In this document: positions 54,233 through 63,074 of the stretch, piece after piece
Position numbering within the stretch: the first letter of the stretch is position 1
How the letters are laid out: each line of letters opens with the position of its first letter
Assembly: GCF_003601975.1 (NCBI RefSeq)
Contig: NZ_QZWZ01000004.1
Span: 124,001 to 188,000, forward strand
Source: Mesorhizobium waimense
Lineage (GTDB): Bacteria > Pseudomonadota > Alphaproteobacteria > Rhizobiales > Rhizobiaceae
Length of the DNA: 64,000 bases
Direction of reading: 5' to 3'
Program-made: the position numbers and the translations under genes
Notes under the pieces: generated by a model
The model's input: only the letters and a program-made list of their open reading frames with translations
The model's database searches: none
Told to the model about the DNA's origin: nothing

Positions 54233-57200
54233 CTATTCGGCAGCCTTCGGGAAGGCGATTGCGGGCTCCGCACCGAGATCCGGCGCCGGCGCATCCGAAG
54301 AAATCTCACCCTTGCCGCGCCGGAACAGACGGCTGAACCAGCCGCGCCGGGCGCCGGGCTTGACCTTGGCGCGAGTGAACACCATCAGCATCGACGGCGT
54401 CACCACCAGCGTCAGGATGGTGGCGAAGGACAGGCCGAAGACGATTGCCGACGACAACGAAATCCACCATTGCGTCGACGGCGCGTTGATCGTCGTCTCG
54501 TGATGGAAGATTTCGAGGCCAAGACCGAAGGCAATCGGCAGCACGCCGAGGATCGCCGATACCGCCGTCAGCACCACCGGGCGGGCGCGTTCGCGGCAGG
54601 TCTGCAGCACCGCCTCGACCTTGTCCCAGCCCTCTTCGCGCAGCCGGTCATAGGTGTCGATCAGCACGATGTTGTTGTTCACCACCACGCCGGCCAGTGC
54701 GATGACCCCGATGCCCGACATGACGATGCCGAAGGCTTCGCCCGTCAGCAGCAGTCCGAGGAACACGCCGATCGTCGCCATGACCACGCAGGACAGCACC
54801 AGCCAGACGCTGGTGAACTTGTTGAACTGCGCCAGCAGCACGAGGAAGATCAGGAAGATCGCCGCACCGAAGGCCTTGCTGAGGAAGGCGCTGGCTTCCG
54901 CGCTGTCCTCGTTCGAGCCGGCAAGCTTCCAGCGTATGCCGCTGCCGAGATCCATGTCGGAGACGGCCTTGGTGACCTCCTGCTGCACGGCAGCGACCTG
55001 GGCGCCGGCGGCAACGTTGGCCTGGACGACCACCGTGCGCGCGCCGTCGATGCGGTTGAGCACGCCGACCGTCGGTTCCGGCTTGCGGACGACGAAGTTC
55101 GAGATCGGCACCGCCCCTTGCGAGGTCTGCACCCTGAGCTCGTCGAGCGTCGACAGCGTGCGCCGGTCTTCTGGCAGGCGCAGCCGGATGTCGACGGCGT
55201 CATCGGCGCCGGCGGGTCGGTATTCGCTGAGCTTCAGCCCGTTGGTCACCAATTGCACCACGGTGCCGACCGAGGTCGGGCTGATGCCGTACTGCGCAGC
55301 CTTGGCGCGATCGACCTCGAGCGCCCAGTCGACGCCGGGTGGCGGCAGGCCGTCCGATATGTCGATGACGTTGGGAACCTTGCCGATACGCGCGGCAACC
55401 GCACGGGCCTTGTCATCGAGACCGGCCGGATCGGCGGCCGAAAGCCTGATCTGGATCGGCTTGCCGGTCGGCGGACCGGCCTCCGGAACGCGCACCTCGA
55501 CATCGACGCCGGGAATGCCGGCCATGACGCCGCGCAAATCGTTCAGGATGTCGTTCGCCGATTTGCGCTCGCGCCAGTCGACGAACTCGTACTGGATCAC
55601 GCCGACCACATCTTCGGGAATGTCCTGGCCACCGCCTTGCGTCTTGCCGACGCGGGTGTAGACCGATTTCACGCCCGGCCAGCCGAGCAGCCGGTTCTCC
55701 GCCTCCTTGGTCGCGGCATCCATTTCGGCAAGCGAAAGATTGCCGCGGGCATGCACGTAGAGCAGGCCGTAGTCGGGCTCGACATTAGGGAAGAACTCGA
55801 CGCCGGCGCCGAACTTCGAATAGGCGAAGCCGACACCGAACAGCAAGGCGACGGTGAGCACGAGCACGGTGATGGGGAAGCGCACCGCCTGCTTGACCAC
55901 GGCCATGTACCAGCCGTCGCGGTTGTCGTCCTCGTGGATCTTCGGCGCCTTGGCGAAGATCGCGCCCAGCGTCGGCGCGAAGACCAGCGCATAGAGCATC
56001 GAGGCCGACAGCGTGACGATCAGCGTGATCGGCATGTATTTCATGAAATCGCCGATGATGCCCGGCCAGAACAGCAGCGGCGAGAAGGCGGCGATTCGCG
56101 TCATCGTGGCCGCGATGACCGGACCGGCCATGCGCCTTGCGGCAAGAGCGAACGCCTCTTCCTTCGGCATGCCTTCGCTCATCCGCCGTTCGGCGAATTC
56201 GGTGACGATGATGGCGTCGTCGACCAGCATGCCGACCGCCAGGATAAGGCTGAACAGCACGATCATGTTGATCGTGTAGCCCATCATGGCGAGCAGCAGG
56301 ATACCGATCAGGAAGGACGATGGTATGGCCAATCCGATCAGCAGCGATGCGCGGCCGGACAGCGCGTAGAGAATGACGATGAACACCAGTATGACGGCGA
56401 TCATGACATGGTTCTGCAGGTCGCCAAGCAGCTGGTTGACCAAGACCGATTTGTCCTGCGTGTAGGTAACGTGCATGCCTTCTGGCATCGACTTGATGAA
56501 GGAGTCCGACACCGCCCGGACATTGGTGAGCGTGTCGATGAGATTCGCGCCGATGCGCTTCTTCACCTCGATGGCGATCGCCGGCTTGCCGTCGAGACGG
56601 GTCACCGTCTCGGCATCCTTGAAGGTGGAGCGGATGGTGGCGATGTCCTTGGCCCGAACGACAGCATCCGGTGTGGCGACCACCGGCAAATTGGCGACGT
56701 CCTCCGGCTTCTCGATCAGCGACGGCACCTTGACGGCGTATTTACCTTCCGAGCCTTCGATGTTGCCGGCGGCAACCAGGCTGTTGGAGGCGCCGACGCC
56801 TTGCATCACCTGGTCGAGCTGCAGCCCATAGGATGACAGCTTCATCGGATCGATGACGACTTCGACGAGATCGTCGCGCGCGCCCTGCAGCGAGCCTTCG
56901 AGCACGCCCGGCACTTCCTCGATGCGGTCGCGCAATTCGCGCGCCGCCGCCGTCAGCACACGCTCCGGCACTTCGCCGGACAGCGTCACCACCAGGACGG
57001 GGAATTCGGAGACGTTGACCTCGGTGACCGTCGGCTCCTCGGCCGCTTGCGGCAGGTCGGCCTTGCCGTCCTGCACCTTGCTGCGCGTATCCTGCAGTGC
57101 CGTCGCCAGGTTCGTCTGCGGCTGGAACTCGACCAGCACGTAGCCGCCGCCCTGGAAGGCGGCCGAGCGCATCTCCTTGAGCCCCTTCAGGCTCTTCAGC

Positions 57201-57409
57201 TTGCTTTCCATCGGCCGCAGCAGCAGGCGCTCCGAATCCTCCGGCGAGATGCCCTGATAGATCAGGCTGACATACATCATCGGAATCGGAACGTCGGGCT
57301 CCGCTTCCTTCGGCGTCGACTGATAGGCGACCCAGCCGGCGAGCAGGAGGAAGACCAGGACCGAAATGGTCAGCCGGGCGTTGTGGATTGCGAGTCTTAC
57401 GATATCCAT
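54233..57409 (-). CDS. RND efflux pump permease (HAE1/AcrB-type)
   Basis: 1058 residues, the full RND architecture: TM1 then a large periplasmic domain, TM2-6, a second periplasmic domain and TM8-12. The proton-relay Asp pair is in VGMLVDDAIIVTEFAERRMS. It belongs to the hydrophobe/amphiphile exporters rather than the metal CusA type, lacking Met clusters. It works with the adaptor gene just upstream and an outer-membrane TolC-like protein not encoded here. Confidence 0.93.
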   Translation of the reverse strand: MDIVRLAIHNARLTISVLVFLLLAGWVAYQSTPKEAEPDVPIPMMYVSLIYQGISPEDSERLLLRPMESKLKSLKGLKEMRSAAFQGGGYVLVEFQPQTNLATALQDTRSKVQDGKADLPQAAEEPTVTEVNVSEFPVLVVTLSGEVPERVLTAAARELRDRIEEVPGVLEGSLQGARDDLVEVVIDPMKLSSYGLQLDQVMQGVGASNSLVAAGNIEGSEGKYAVKVPSLIEKPEDVANLPVVATPDAVVRAKDIATIRSTFKDAETVTRLDGKPAIAIEVKKRIGANLIDTLTNVRAVSDSFIKSMPEGMHVTYTQDKSVLVNQLLGDLQNHVMIAVILVFIVILYALSGRASLLIGLAIPSSFLIGILLLAMMGYTINMIVLFSLILAVGMLVDDAIIVTEFAERRMSEGMPKEEAFALAARRMAGPVIAATMTRIAAFSPLLFWPGIIGDFMKYMPITLIVTLSASMLYALVFAPTLGAIFAKAPKIHEDDNRDGWYMAVVKQAVRFPITVLVLTVALLFGVGFAYSKFGAGVEFFPNVEPDYGLLYVHARGNLSLAEMDAATKEAENRLLGWPGVKSVYTRVGKTQGGGQDIPEDVVGVIQYEFVDWRERKSANDILNDLRGVMAGIPGVDVEVRVPEAGPPTGKPIQIRLSAADPAGLDDKARAVAARIGKVPNVIDISDGLPPPGVDWALEVDRAKAAQYGISPTSVGTVVQLVTNGLKLSEYRPAGADDAVDIRLRLPEDRRTLSTLDELRVQTSQGAVPISNFVVRKPEPTVGVLNRIDGARTVVVQANVAAGAQVAAVQQEVTKAVSDMDLGSGIRWKLAGSNEDSAEASAFLSKAFGAAIFLIFLVLLAQFNKFTSVWLVLSCVVMATIGVFLGLLLTGEAFGIVMSGIGVIALAGVVVNNNIVLIDTYDRLREEGWDKVEAVLQTCRERARPVVLTAVSAILGVLPIAFGLGLEIFHHETTINAPSTQWWISLSSAIVFGLSFATILTLVVTPSMLMVFTRAKVKPGARRGWFSRLFRRGKGEISSDAPAPDLGAEPAIAFPKAAE

Positions 57410-57484
57410 GACTTAGGCCTGCTGTTGCTTTCGGGAGCTGCGCGGCAGCGTGTCGTCATCGGGGCGGAGCCCCGGCAGACCATG

Positions 57485-58666
57485 CTATTGCGTGCCGGCT
57501 GTCGCCTCGCCGATCAGCTTGTTGATTGTCGCCTGGTCGGCCTCGACCGGTTTGACCAAATCGCCTTCCTTCACCAGCTCCTGACCGGCGACGATAATGC
57601 GCGCATCATCGGGAATGCCGCCCAGCACCAGGCCGTTTGGCGTGTCATCCACCAGGTCGATGGGGAAGAATGCGACCTTGTTGTCCTTGCCGACGGCGCG
57701 GATGCCGAGATCGCCCTTGTCGCCGAGCGTCACCACCGAGCGCGGCAGCATGATCGCGTCGGTCGGCTGCGCGCTGAGCGCGATCTCCGCCGTCATGCCG
57801 GCCGGGATGCTGCCGTCCGCATTGGGGATCGCCACTTCGACCCGGAAGGTCCGGGTCTGCGAGGAGGCATCGCGGCTGATGTAGCGCACGGTGCCGGTGA
57901 CCTTCTGGTCGTTGACCAGGCGCACATTGGCCTCGTCGCCGATCTTGATGTAGCGCAGGTCGCGCTCGCTGACCTCGCCACGGGCAATGACCGGATCGAG
58001 CTTGAGGATGGTCGCCACCTCACCGCCCGCCATCACAGAACTGCCAACTTCCACCGGCACCCGGTCGATGATGCCATCGAAAGGCGCCTTCACCTCATTG
58101 CGACCAAGCTCGGCCTGCATGGCTTCCAGCACCGATTGTGCCAACGTCAGGCTGGAGCGGGCGTTATCGAGCTGCAGCTTGGGCAGATTTCCGGTCTTGG
58201 CCAATCGCTCGGCAGCAGCAAGCTCCGCCTGGCGTTGGGCAAGAAGCTGCCTGGCATTGCTGACCGCCGAAAGTTTTTCCTCGGTGGCAAGCATCAGCAC
58301 GAGGTCGCCGGTCTTGACGTGCTGTCCCTGCTTGACCGGCAGCTTGTCGATGATGCCGGCCACCCGGGTCGCCAGCACCGCGCGCTTGTCGGCCTCGGTC
58401 AATCCGGAAATGCGGATGGCGCGCGCATAGGTTTTGCGCGGCGGCGTCACCACCGCTACGGTGCGCGGCGCGGCCTTGGGCTGCTCGGCCTCGGCGGCCT
58501 TCGGCTTGTCGGTGCCCGCCGCCTTGGGCTGATCGGCTTCGCCGGCCTTGGGCTTGTTGTCGGGGGCAGCGCTGCCGACGGACGAGAACGCGCCCGTTCC
58601 CATCCAGGCTGCGAATCCGATAAGCACGACAATTGCTGCAAGCTTGTGAAACCTGATTTTCGGCAT
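57485..58666 (-). CDS. RND efflux periplasmic adaptor (HlyD/AcrA-like)
   Basis: 393 residues from the ATG at 58666. N-terminal anchor FHKLAAIVVLIGFAAWMGTG, a Lys/Pro/Ala repeat linker, then LSVKTGQHVKTG-type lipoyl half-motifs (KLPVKQGQHVKTGDLVLML), a hairpin and beta-barrel domains (ISRDASSQTRTFRVEVAIPN). The linker has four near-repeats of (K/Q)PKAA-type units, unusual in adaptors. It is 75 bases before the pump gene and co-transcribed. Confidence 0.9.
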   Translation of the reverse strand: MPKIRFHKLAAIVVLIGFAAWMGTGAFSSVGSAAPDNKPKAGEADQPKAAGTDKPKAAEAEQPKAAPRTVAVVTPPRKTYARAIRISGLTEADKRAVLATRVAGIIDKLPVKQGQHVKTGDLVLMLATEEKLSAVSNARQLLAQRQAELAAAERLAKTGNLPKLQLDNARSSLTLAQSVLEAMQAELGRNEVKAPFDGIIDRVPVEVGSSVMAGGEVATILKLDPVIARGEVSERDLRYIKIGDEANVRLVNDQKVTGTVRYISRDASSQTRTFRVEVAIPNADGSIPAGMTAEIALSAQPTDAIMLPRSVVTLGDKGDLGIRAVGKDNKVAFFPIDLVDDTPNGLVLGGIPDDARIIVAGQELVKEGDLVKPVEADQATINKLIGEATAGTQ

Positions 58667-58976
58667 GTCGTTTTTTTCCACTGCGGGTCGGGCCAGGCCG
58701 CGTCTTCAAAAACGCGGGCGCGTCGCCGATATGGGTGCGCGTAGGGCCATGTTCAATTTGCCGTGAACGGCGAAGCGCGCTTCTACCTCAAAGTTGCATC
58801 GCAAAACAGTGAGAAAGTTTGATGGGTCATTGTACCACCAGACAGGGCGCGCGCCCCATTCTCCAGCGCTTGGCCACTTGGCCGCCCGCCCTCACTGGGT
58901 CGGACGGTCATTGGCAGCAGATGTCAGGATGATGCGAAACCTCTCATGCATTCGAGGAAAACAGAGGGCAAATCTA
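58667..58976. other. Gene-free region upstream of the RND adaptor
   Basis: About 310 bases between the adaptor start and the aldehyde dehydrogenase stop. It must contain the RND operon promoter (minus strand). No regulator gene, clear palindrome or T-run terminator was recognised, so the control of this pump is not visible here. Confidence 0.5.
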
Positions 58977-60398
58977 TCAGGTAATGAGCTTCAATAGGCG
59001 GAAAAGCCGCTCGAATGTCTTGCCGTAGGGTGGGCGCAAAAGGGCGCCCGCGCTCAACTTGGACTGGAGGAAAATCGGCTTTTCCTTGCTGAAGGTCCGA
59101 AAACCCCATTCGCCATGGTAGGCGCCCATGCCGCTGGCGCCGACGCCGCCGAATGGCTGGCGTTCCTGCACCAGATGCAGCATGCAGTCGTTGACCGTAA
59201 CGCCGCCGGCAATGGTTTCCCGCATCACCCGTTGGCGATTGCCGCTGTCGCGGCCGAACCAGTAGAGCGCCAGCGGACGCTCCGCCCGGTTCACATGATC
59301 GATGGCGTCATCGACCTTGGCGTATTCGATGATCGGCAGCACTGGCCCGAAAATCTCTTCGCGCATCAGCCGCAGATCCTCGCCTGCGTTCCTGACCAGC
59401 GTAGGCAGCATCTTGCGATCGGTGACGCCGAGTTTTTCGCCTGCCGGATTGACCTCGATGACATCGGCGCCACTCTCACGAGCCTCGGCGACCATGTCGC
59501 TGAGGCGTCGATGGTGCCGCTCGCTGACGATGGCCGTATAGTCGGGATTGTTGCGCAAGCTCGGATAGAGCCGTGCCATCGCGGCCGCAAACTTCGTGGC
59601 AATCATCTGCGACTGCCCTTGCGGAACCAGCAGATAGTCCGGAGCGATACAGGTCTGGCCCGCATTCAAAAGCTTGCTGTAGGCGACGCTGGACACGGCT
59701 GCGTCGAGGTCGCAGGACGCATCGAAGATAGCTGGCGACTTGCCGCCAAGTTCGAGCGTCACTGGCGTAAGGTTCGCTGCCGCGGCCATCGCCACCTGGC
59801 GGCCGATCGCGGTCGAGCCGGTGAACAGCAGGTGATCGAAGGGCACTGACACGAAGGCTTTTCCGACCTCGGCGTCGCCGACAACGACACTCATCTCGTC
59901 AGGGGCAAAATGCTCGCCGACCAGACGTTCGAGCAGCGCGGAAAATTTCGGCGTCAGTTCGGAGGGCTTGATCAGAACGCGGTTGCCGGCGGCCAGCGCA
60001 GCCGTGGCCGGCGCGATGGCCAGCTGGAACGGATAGTTCCACGGCGACACGATGCCGACCACACCGACCGGCTGCGGCAGAAGTCGATTGCGCCCCGGCA
60101 GGAACGGCAGGCTGGTGGCGACACGGCGCTCCCGCATCCATCCACGCAAATGCGCAAGCGCATGTCTTATCCCCGCGCCGACGACGAACAGTTCCGCAAG
60201 ACGCGTTTCTTGCGCCGACCGGGCGCTAAAATCGGCGTCGATGGCAGAGCATATCTCGGCCTCATGCTGCTCGGTGAGCGCCAGCAGACGCTTGAGACGA
60301 TCCTTGCGGAGATCAAGGCTTGGGAAAGGCTCTTTCTCGAACGCACCACGCTGCAATGCGAACTGTGCGCCGAGGGCATCCTGTCTGGTCTGCAGCAT
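58977..60398 (-). CDS. Coniferyl-aldehyde-dehydrogenase-like aldehyde dehydrogenase
   Basis: 473 residues. The CALDH subgroup is indicated by DLRKDRLKRLLALTEQHEAE, the VVGIVSPWNYPFQLAI NAD region, LELGGKSPAIF (catalytic Glu) and NAGQTCIAPDYLLVPQG (nucleophile Cys). Oxidises aromatic or aliphatic aldehydes. GGGAGGTTGCG fixes the ATG at 60398; about 50 upstream in-frame codons have no such site. Confidence 0.9.
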   Translation of the reverse strand: MLQTRQDALGAQFALQRGAFEKEPFPSLDLRKDRLKRLLALTEQHEAEICSAIDADFSARSAQETRLAELFVVGAGIRHALAHLRGWMRERRVATSLPFLPGRNRLLPQPVGVVGIVSPWNYPFQLAIAPATAALAAGNRVLIKPSELTPKFSALLERLVGEHFAPDEMSVVVGDAEVGKAFVSVPFDHLLFTGSTAIGRQVAMAAAANLTPVTLELGGKSPAIFDASCDLDAAVSSVAYSKLLNAGQTCIAPDYLLVPQGQSQMIATKFAAAMARLYPSLRNNPDYTAIVSERHHRRLSDMVAEARESGADVIEVNPAGEKLGVTDRKMLPTLVRNAGEDLRLMREEIFGPVLPIIEYAKVDDAIDHVNRAERPLALYWFGRDSGNRQRVMRETIAGGVTVNDCMLHLVQERQPFGGVGASGMGAYHGEWGFRTFSKEKPIFLQSKLSAGALLRPPYGKTFERLFRLLKLIT

Positions 60399-60557
60399 CG
60401 CAACCTCCCGTTTACGTCTAGGTAAGGTTACATCGCAGCAGAGGTCGAATCCAGCACTTCCCATTTCCCTTGGGGAAGCACCGCGCCGGCGGACATCTCG
60501 ATGTCGGTCTGCCGCAGGGCAACCACCTGGCAGCGGGCGCACCGAAGACCGTGCGCT

Positions 60558-61688
60558 CTACGCCTGACGGCGTGCCTGCTCCGGTTTCTTGCGCGCGGCC
60601 AAAAATTCCTTGACCCGCCGACCGGGCGCCGGCCCGCGCACCGGCTTGAAACCGTCGTCGAGTTCTCCGGAGAGATCGAGCGTCGGCCGCTTGCCGACGG
60701 CGTCGTAATTTTCCTCCAGCCAGTCGCTGGCCGCGGTGCGGCCGAGATCACGCAGATAGGCGAGGAACGCCCATTCGGCATTGACCTTGGACGATGCCGA
60801 CAGGTCCTTGAACGCCTCGTCGGCGTCGATCCGATGCATGCGGATGTCGCGGTATTCGCCATGCGGCAGGCGGCCGGCGGCGATCAGTTCCTTGACGAAG
60901 GCAATCGAGCGGAATTCTTTCAACAGCCCGGCATTGAAGGTGATCTCGTCTATCCGGTTCTGGATTTCGTTGGCGCTCTTCGGCGTCCCCTCGCGCACAA
61001 CCGGATTGATCTGCACCAGAAGCACGTCGTCGGTCGCCGCGGTCTTGAAGAACGGGAACAGCGCCGGATTGCCGCCATAGCCGCCATCCCAGTAAGGCAC
61101 GCCCTTGATCTCGACGGCGCGAAACAACTGCGGCAGGCAGGCCGAGGCCATCACCGTGTCGAGGTCGATCTCGCCGTCGGAAAAGACGCGCAATTGCCCG
61201 GTCTCGACATTGGTGGCCGAAATAAACAGCTCCAACGACTTGCAGGCGTGCACGTTCTTGAAATCGATCTCCTGTTCGACAACGTCGCGCAGCGGGTTGA
61301 GCCCCAGCGGATTGGCGACATAGGGCGAAAACACCCGCGACATTGTATCGAAGAAGAAATAGCCCGGCGTGTTCTCGATCGACCAGTTGCCCCAGGCGAC
61401 ATCCCACGGCATGCGCTGCACCGGGCTGAAGCGGCCCTTCGCCGCCACTGCGCGCCAGAAATCGTCGAGCTTCTGCCGAGCCCCCTCGACACCGCCGCGC
61501 ACGAACCCGTCGGCCAGCGCCACCGCGTTCATCGCGCCGGCGCTGGTGCCGGAAACTGCTTGGATCTCGAGCCGCCCATCCTCCAGCAGCCGGTCGAGCA
61601 CGCCCCAGGAAAAGGCCCCGTGCGAGCCGCCGCCCTGTAGCGCGATGTTGATCTTCTTCTTTTCCTCCGCCTTGCCGTTCGTCGTCAT
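60558..61688 (-). CDS. Patatin-like phospholipase
   Basis: 376 residues. Patatin motifs are all present: oxyanion loop LQGGGSHGAFSWGVL, nucleophile elbow SGTSAGAMNAVALA and the catalytic Asp in YWDGGYGGNPALFP. An acyl hydrolase, cytoplasmic or exported, possibly a type-III-independent lipid remodelling enzyme. No signal peptide is evident. The upstream 61689-61891 gap is empty. Confidence 0.9.
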   Translation of the reverse strand: MTTNGKAEEKKKINIALQGGGSHGAFSWGVLDRLLEDGRLEIQAVSGTSAGAMNAVALADGFVRGGVEGARQKLDDFWRAVAAKGRFSPVQRMPWDVAWGNWSIENTPGYFFFDTMSRVFSPYVANPLGLNPLRDVVEQEIDFKNVHACKSLELFISATNVETGQLRVFSDGEIDLDTVMASACLPQLFRAVEIKGVPYWDGGYGGNPALFPFFKTAATDDVLLVQINPVVREGTPKSANEIQNRIDEITFNAGLLKEFRSIAFVKELIAAGRLPHGEYRDIRMHRIDADEAFKDLSASSKVNAEWAFLAYLRDLGRTAASDWLEENYDAVGKRPTLDLSGELDDGFKPVRGPAPGRRVKEFLAARKKPEQARRQA

Positions 61689-61891
61689 GGCGTTCCTGTC
61701 GGTTTGGGTGCTGCGCGCCTGCCGGGAATCGGACAGTTCTACTGCAGCGGACTAATGTTGCAGTGCAGCATATAAGTCCTGACCAAGGCAAGAACACGAA
61801 CACGGTCGCGTGATCACATGAAATTTCGGTCATGGCGAAACACCCCGCCTTGAAGCGGAGAGGCTGTGTCAATCGAAACAGGTTGGAAGAC

Positions 61892-62980
61892 TCAAGCCAC
61901 CAGGTCCGGCACCGGGCCGACATAGCGTGACTGCGGCCGGATCAGCCGGCCAGTCGTCTGCTGCTCGCGCGCATGGGCGACCCAGCCGGCGACGCGCCCG
62001 GCAGCAAAGACATTGCTGAATGCCTCGGCAGGAAAGCCCGCCGCCTCCAGCAAGAGCGCAGTGTAGAACTCGACATTGGTCTGGATCGAGCGCGACGGCT
62101 TGGCCTGCCGCAGCACCTCGAGCGCCGTCTGCTCCACGGTCTCGGCAAAAGCCAGCCGGCGGCCGGTTGCGCCCTCGGCGCCGAGCTGCCGCACCACCGC
62201 TTTCAGCACATCGGCGCGTGGGTCGCGCACCCGGTAGATGCGGTGGCCAAAACCCATGATGCGCTCGCCGCGCGCGATCTCGGCACGCAGCCAGCCGGCA
62301 GCGTCGCCGCCGGCCTCGATCGCGTCGAGCATCTCGATCACCGGACCGGGGGCGCCGCCATGCAGCGGCCCTTTGAGCGCGCCGAGCCCGGCCAGTATGG
62401 CCGAGGTCAGGCCGGCCTGCGTCGAGGCGACTACACGCGTCGCGAAAGTCGATGCGTTGAGGCCGTGGTCGCAGACGGTGACCAGATAGGTGTCTAGGGC
62501 CGTGACCAAAGCAGGCGATGCGTCGGTGCCGCTCAGCATCCGCAGCATATCGGCGGCATGGTCCGCCTGCGGATTCGGCGCGATCGCCGGACTTCCGCGC
62601 TCGCCGCGCAGCAAGGCCGGCGTCAGCACCGCCGGCGCCGCGATCATCAGCAAGGCGTCCGCCAACGTATCACCGTCCGGCAGCAAGGCGACGCCGGCAC
62701 GCATGCCGCTGTAGACATCGAGCGGCACCAGGGCCGGCAGCATCGGCTGCAACCGCTCGAAAACTTCGACGCGCGATCGACCGATTGCCTGCGCAAGCTC
62801 GGCGTCGCCGGGGAGATCGTCGAAGAAGCCGTCGAGCAGCAGGCGAACCACTTGCGGATAGCGCCAACGGCCAGCCAGTTCCGGCAGCGAATGGCCTCTT
62901 ATGGTGAGGCGGCCGCCAAGACCGTCGACATCGGAAAGCACGGTTTCCGCAGCCACCACGTCATCGAGCCCGTTTGCCAT
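61892..62980 (-). CDS. Citrate synthase/methylcitrate synthase-family protein
   Basis: 362 residues, shorter than the type II TCA enzyme (about 430). Catalytic elements are GPLHGGAPGPVIEMLD (His), MGFGHRIYRVRDPRADVLK (His and Arg) and NVEFYTALLLEAAGFPAEAF with the Asp replaced in an NVEF context typical of this subfamily. It may make 2-methylcitrate or citrate. It diverges from a second citrate synthase-like gene at 63075. Confidence 0.88.
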   Translation of the reverse strand: MANGLDDVVAAETVLSDVDGLGGRLTIRGHSLPELAGRWRYPQVVRLLLDGFFDDLPGDAELAQAIGRSRVEVFERLQPMLPALVPLDVYSGMRAGVALLPDGDTLADALLMIAAPAVLTPALLRGERGSPAIAPNPQADHAADMLRMLSGTDASPALVTALDTYLVTVCDHGLNASTFATRVVASTQAGLTSAILAGLGALKGPLHGGAPGPVIEMLDAIEAGGDAAGWLRAEIARGERIMGFGHRIYRVRDPRADVLKAVVRQLGAEGATGRRLAFAETVEQTALEVLRQAKPSRSIQTNVEFYTALLLEAAGFPAEAFSNVFAAGRVAGWVAHAREQQTTGRLIRPQSRYVGPVPDLVA

Positions 62981-63015
62981 GTCTGTCTCCTTGAGAGGTT
63001 TACCGACTGGAATTA

Positions 63016-63049
63016 ATGGTGCACCATCAATGCATCAATCTTGATCAAG
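63016..63049. promoter_or_regulatory. Two perfect palindromes in the divergent citrate synthase promoter
   Basis: ATGGTGCACCAT (63016-63027, 12 bp) and CTTGATCAAG (63040-63049, 10 bp), centred 23 bases apart, about two helical turns, within the 94-base spacer. Strong candidates for a regulator site serving both genes. Confidence 0.7.
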
Positions 63050-63074
63050 TGAATCAATATACAGGTGCCTGGGC

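Noticed and set aside
53522..56836. A 1104-codon open frame on the plus strand
   Set aside because: It lies opposite the RND pump and epimerase genes. The translated protein is Arg/His/Asp/Gln-rich without domains, which is typical of a shadow frame of high-GC DNA.
60428..60557. Short minus-strand frame with a CARCQ motif and a GKWEVLDSTS tail
   Set aside because: It has a CxxC pair, but there is no start codon with a ribosome site outside the patatin gene and the frame runs through that gene out of phase.
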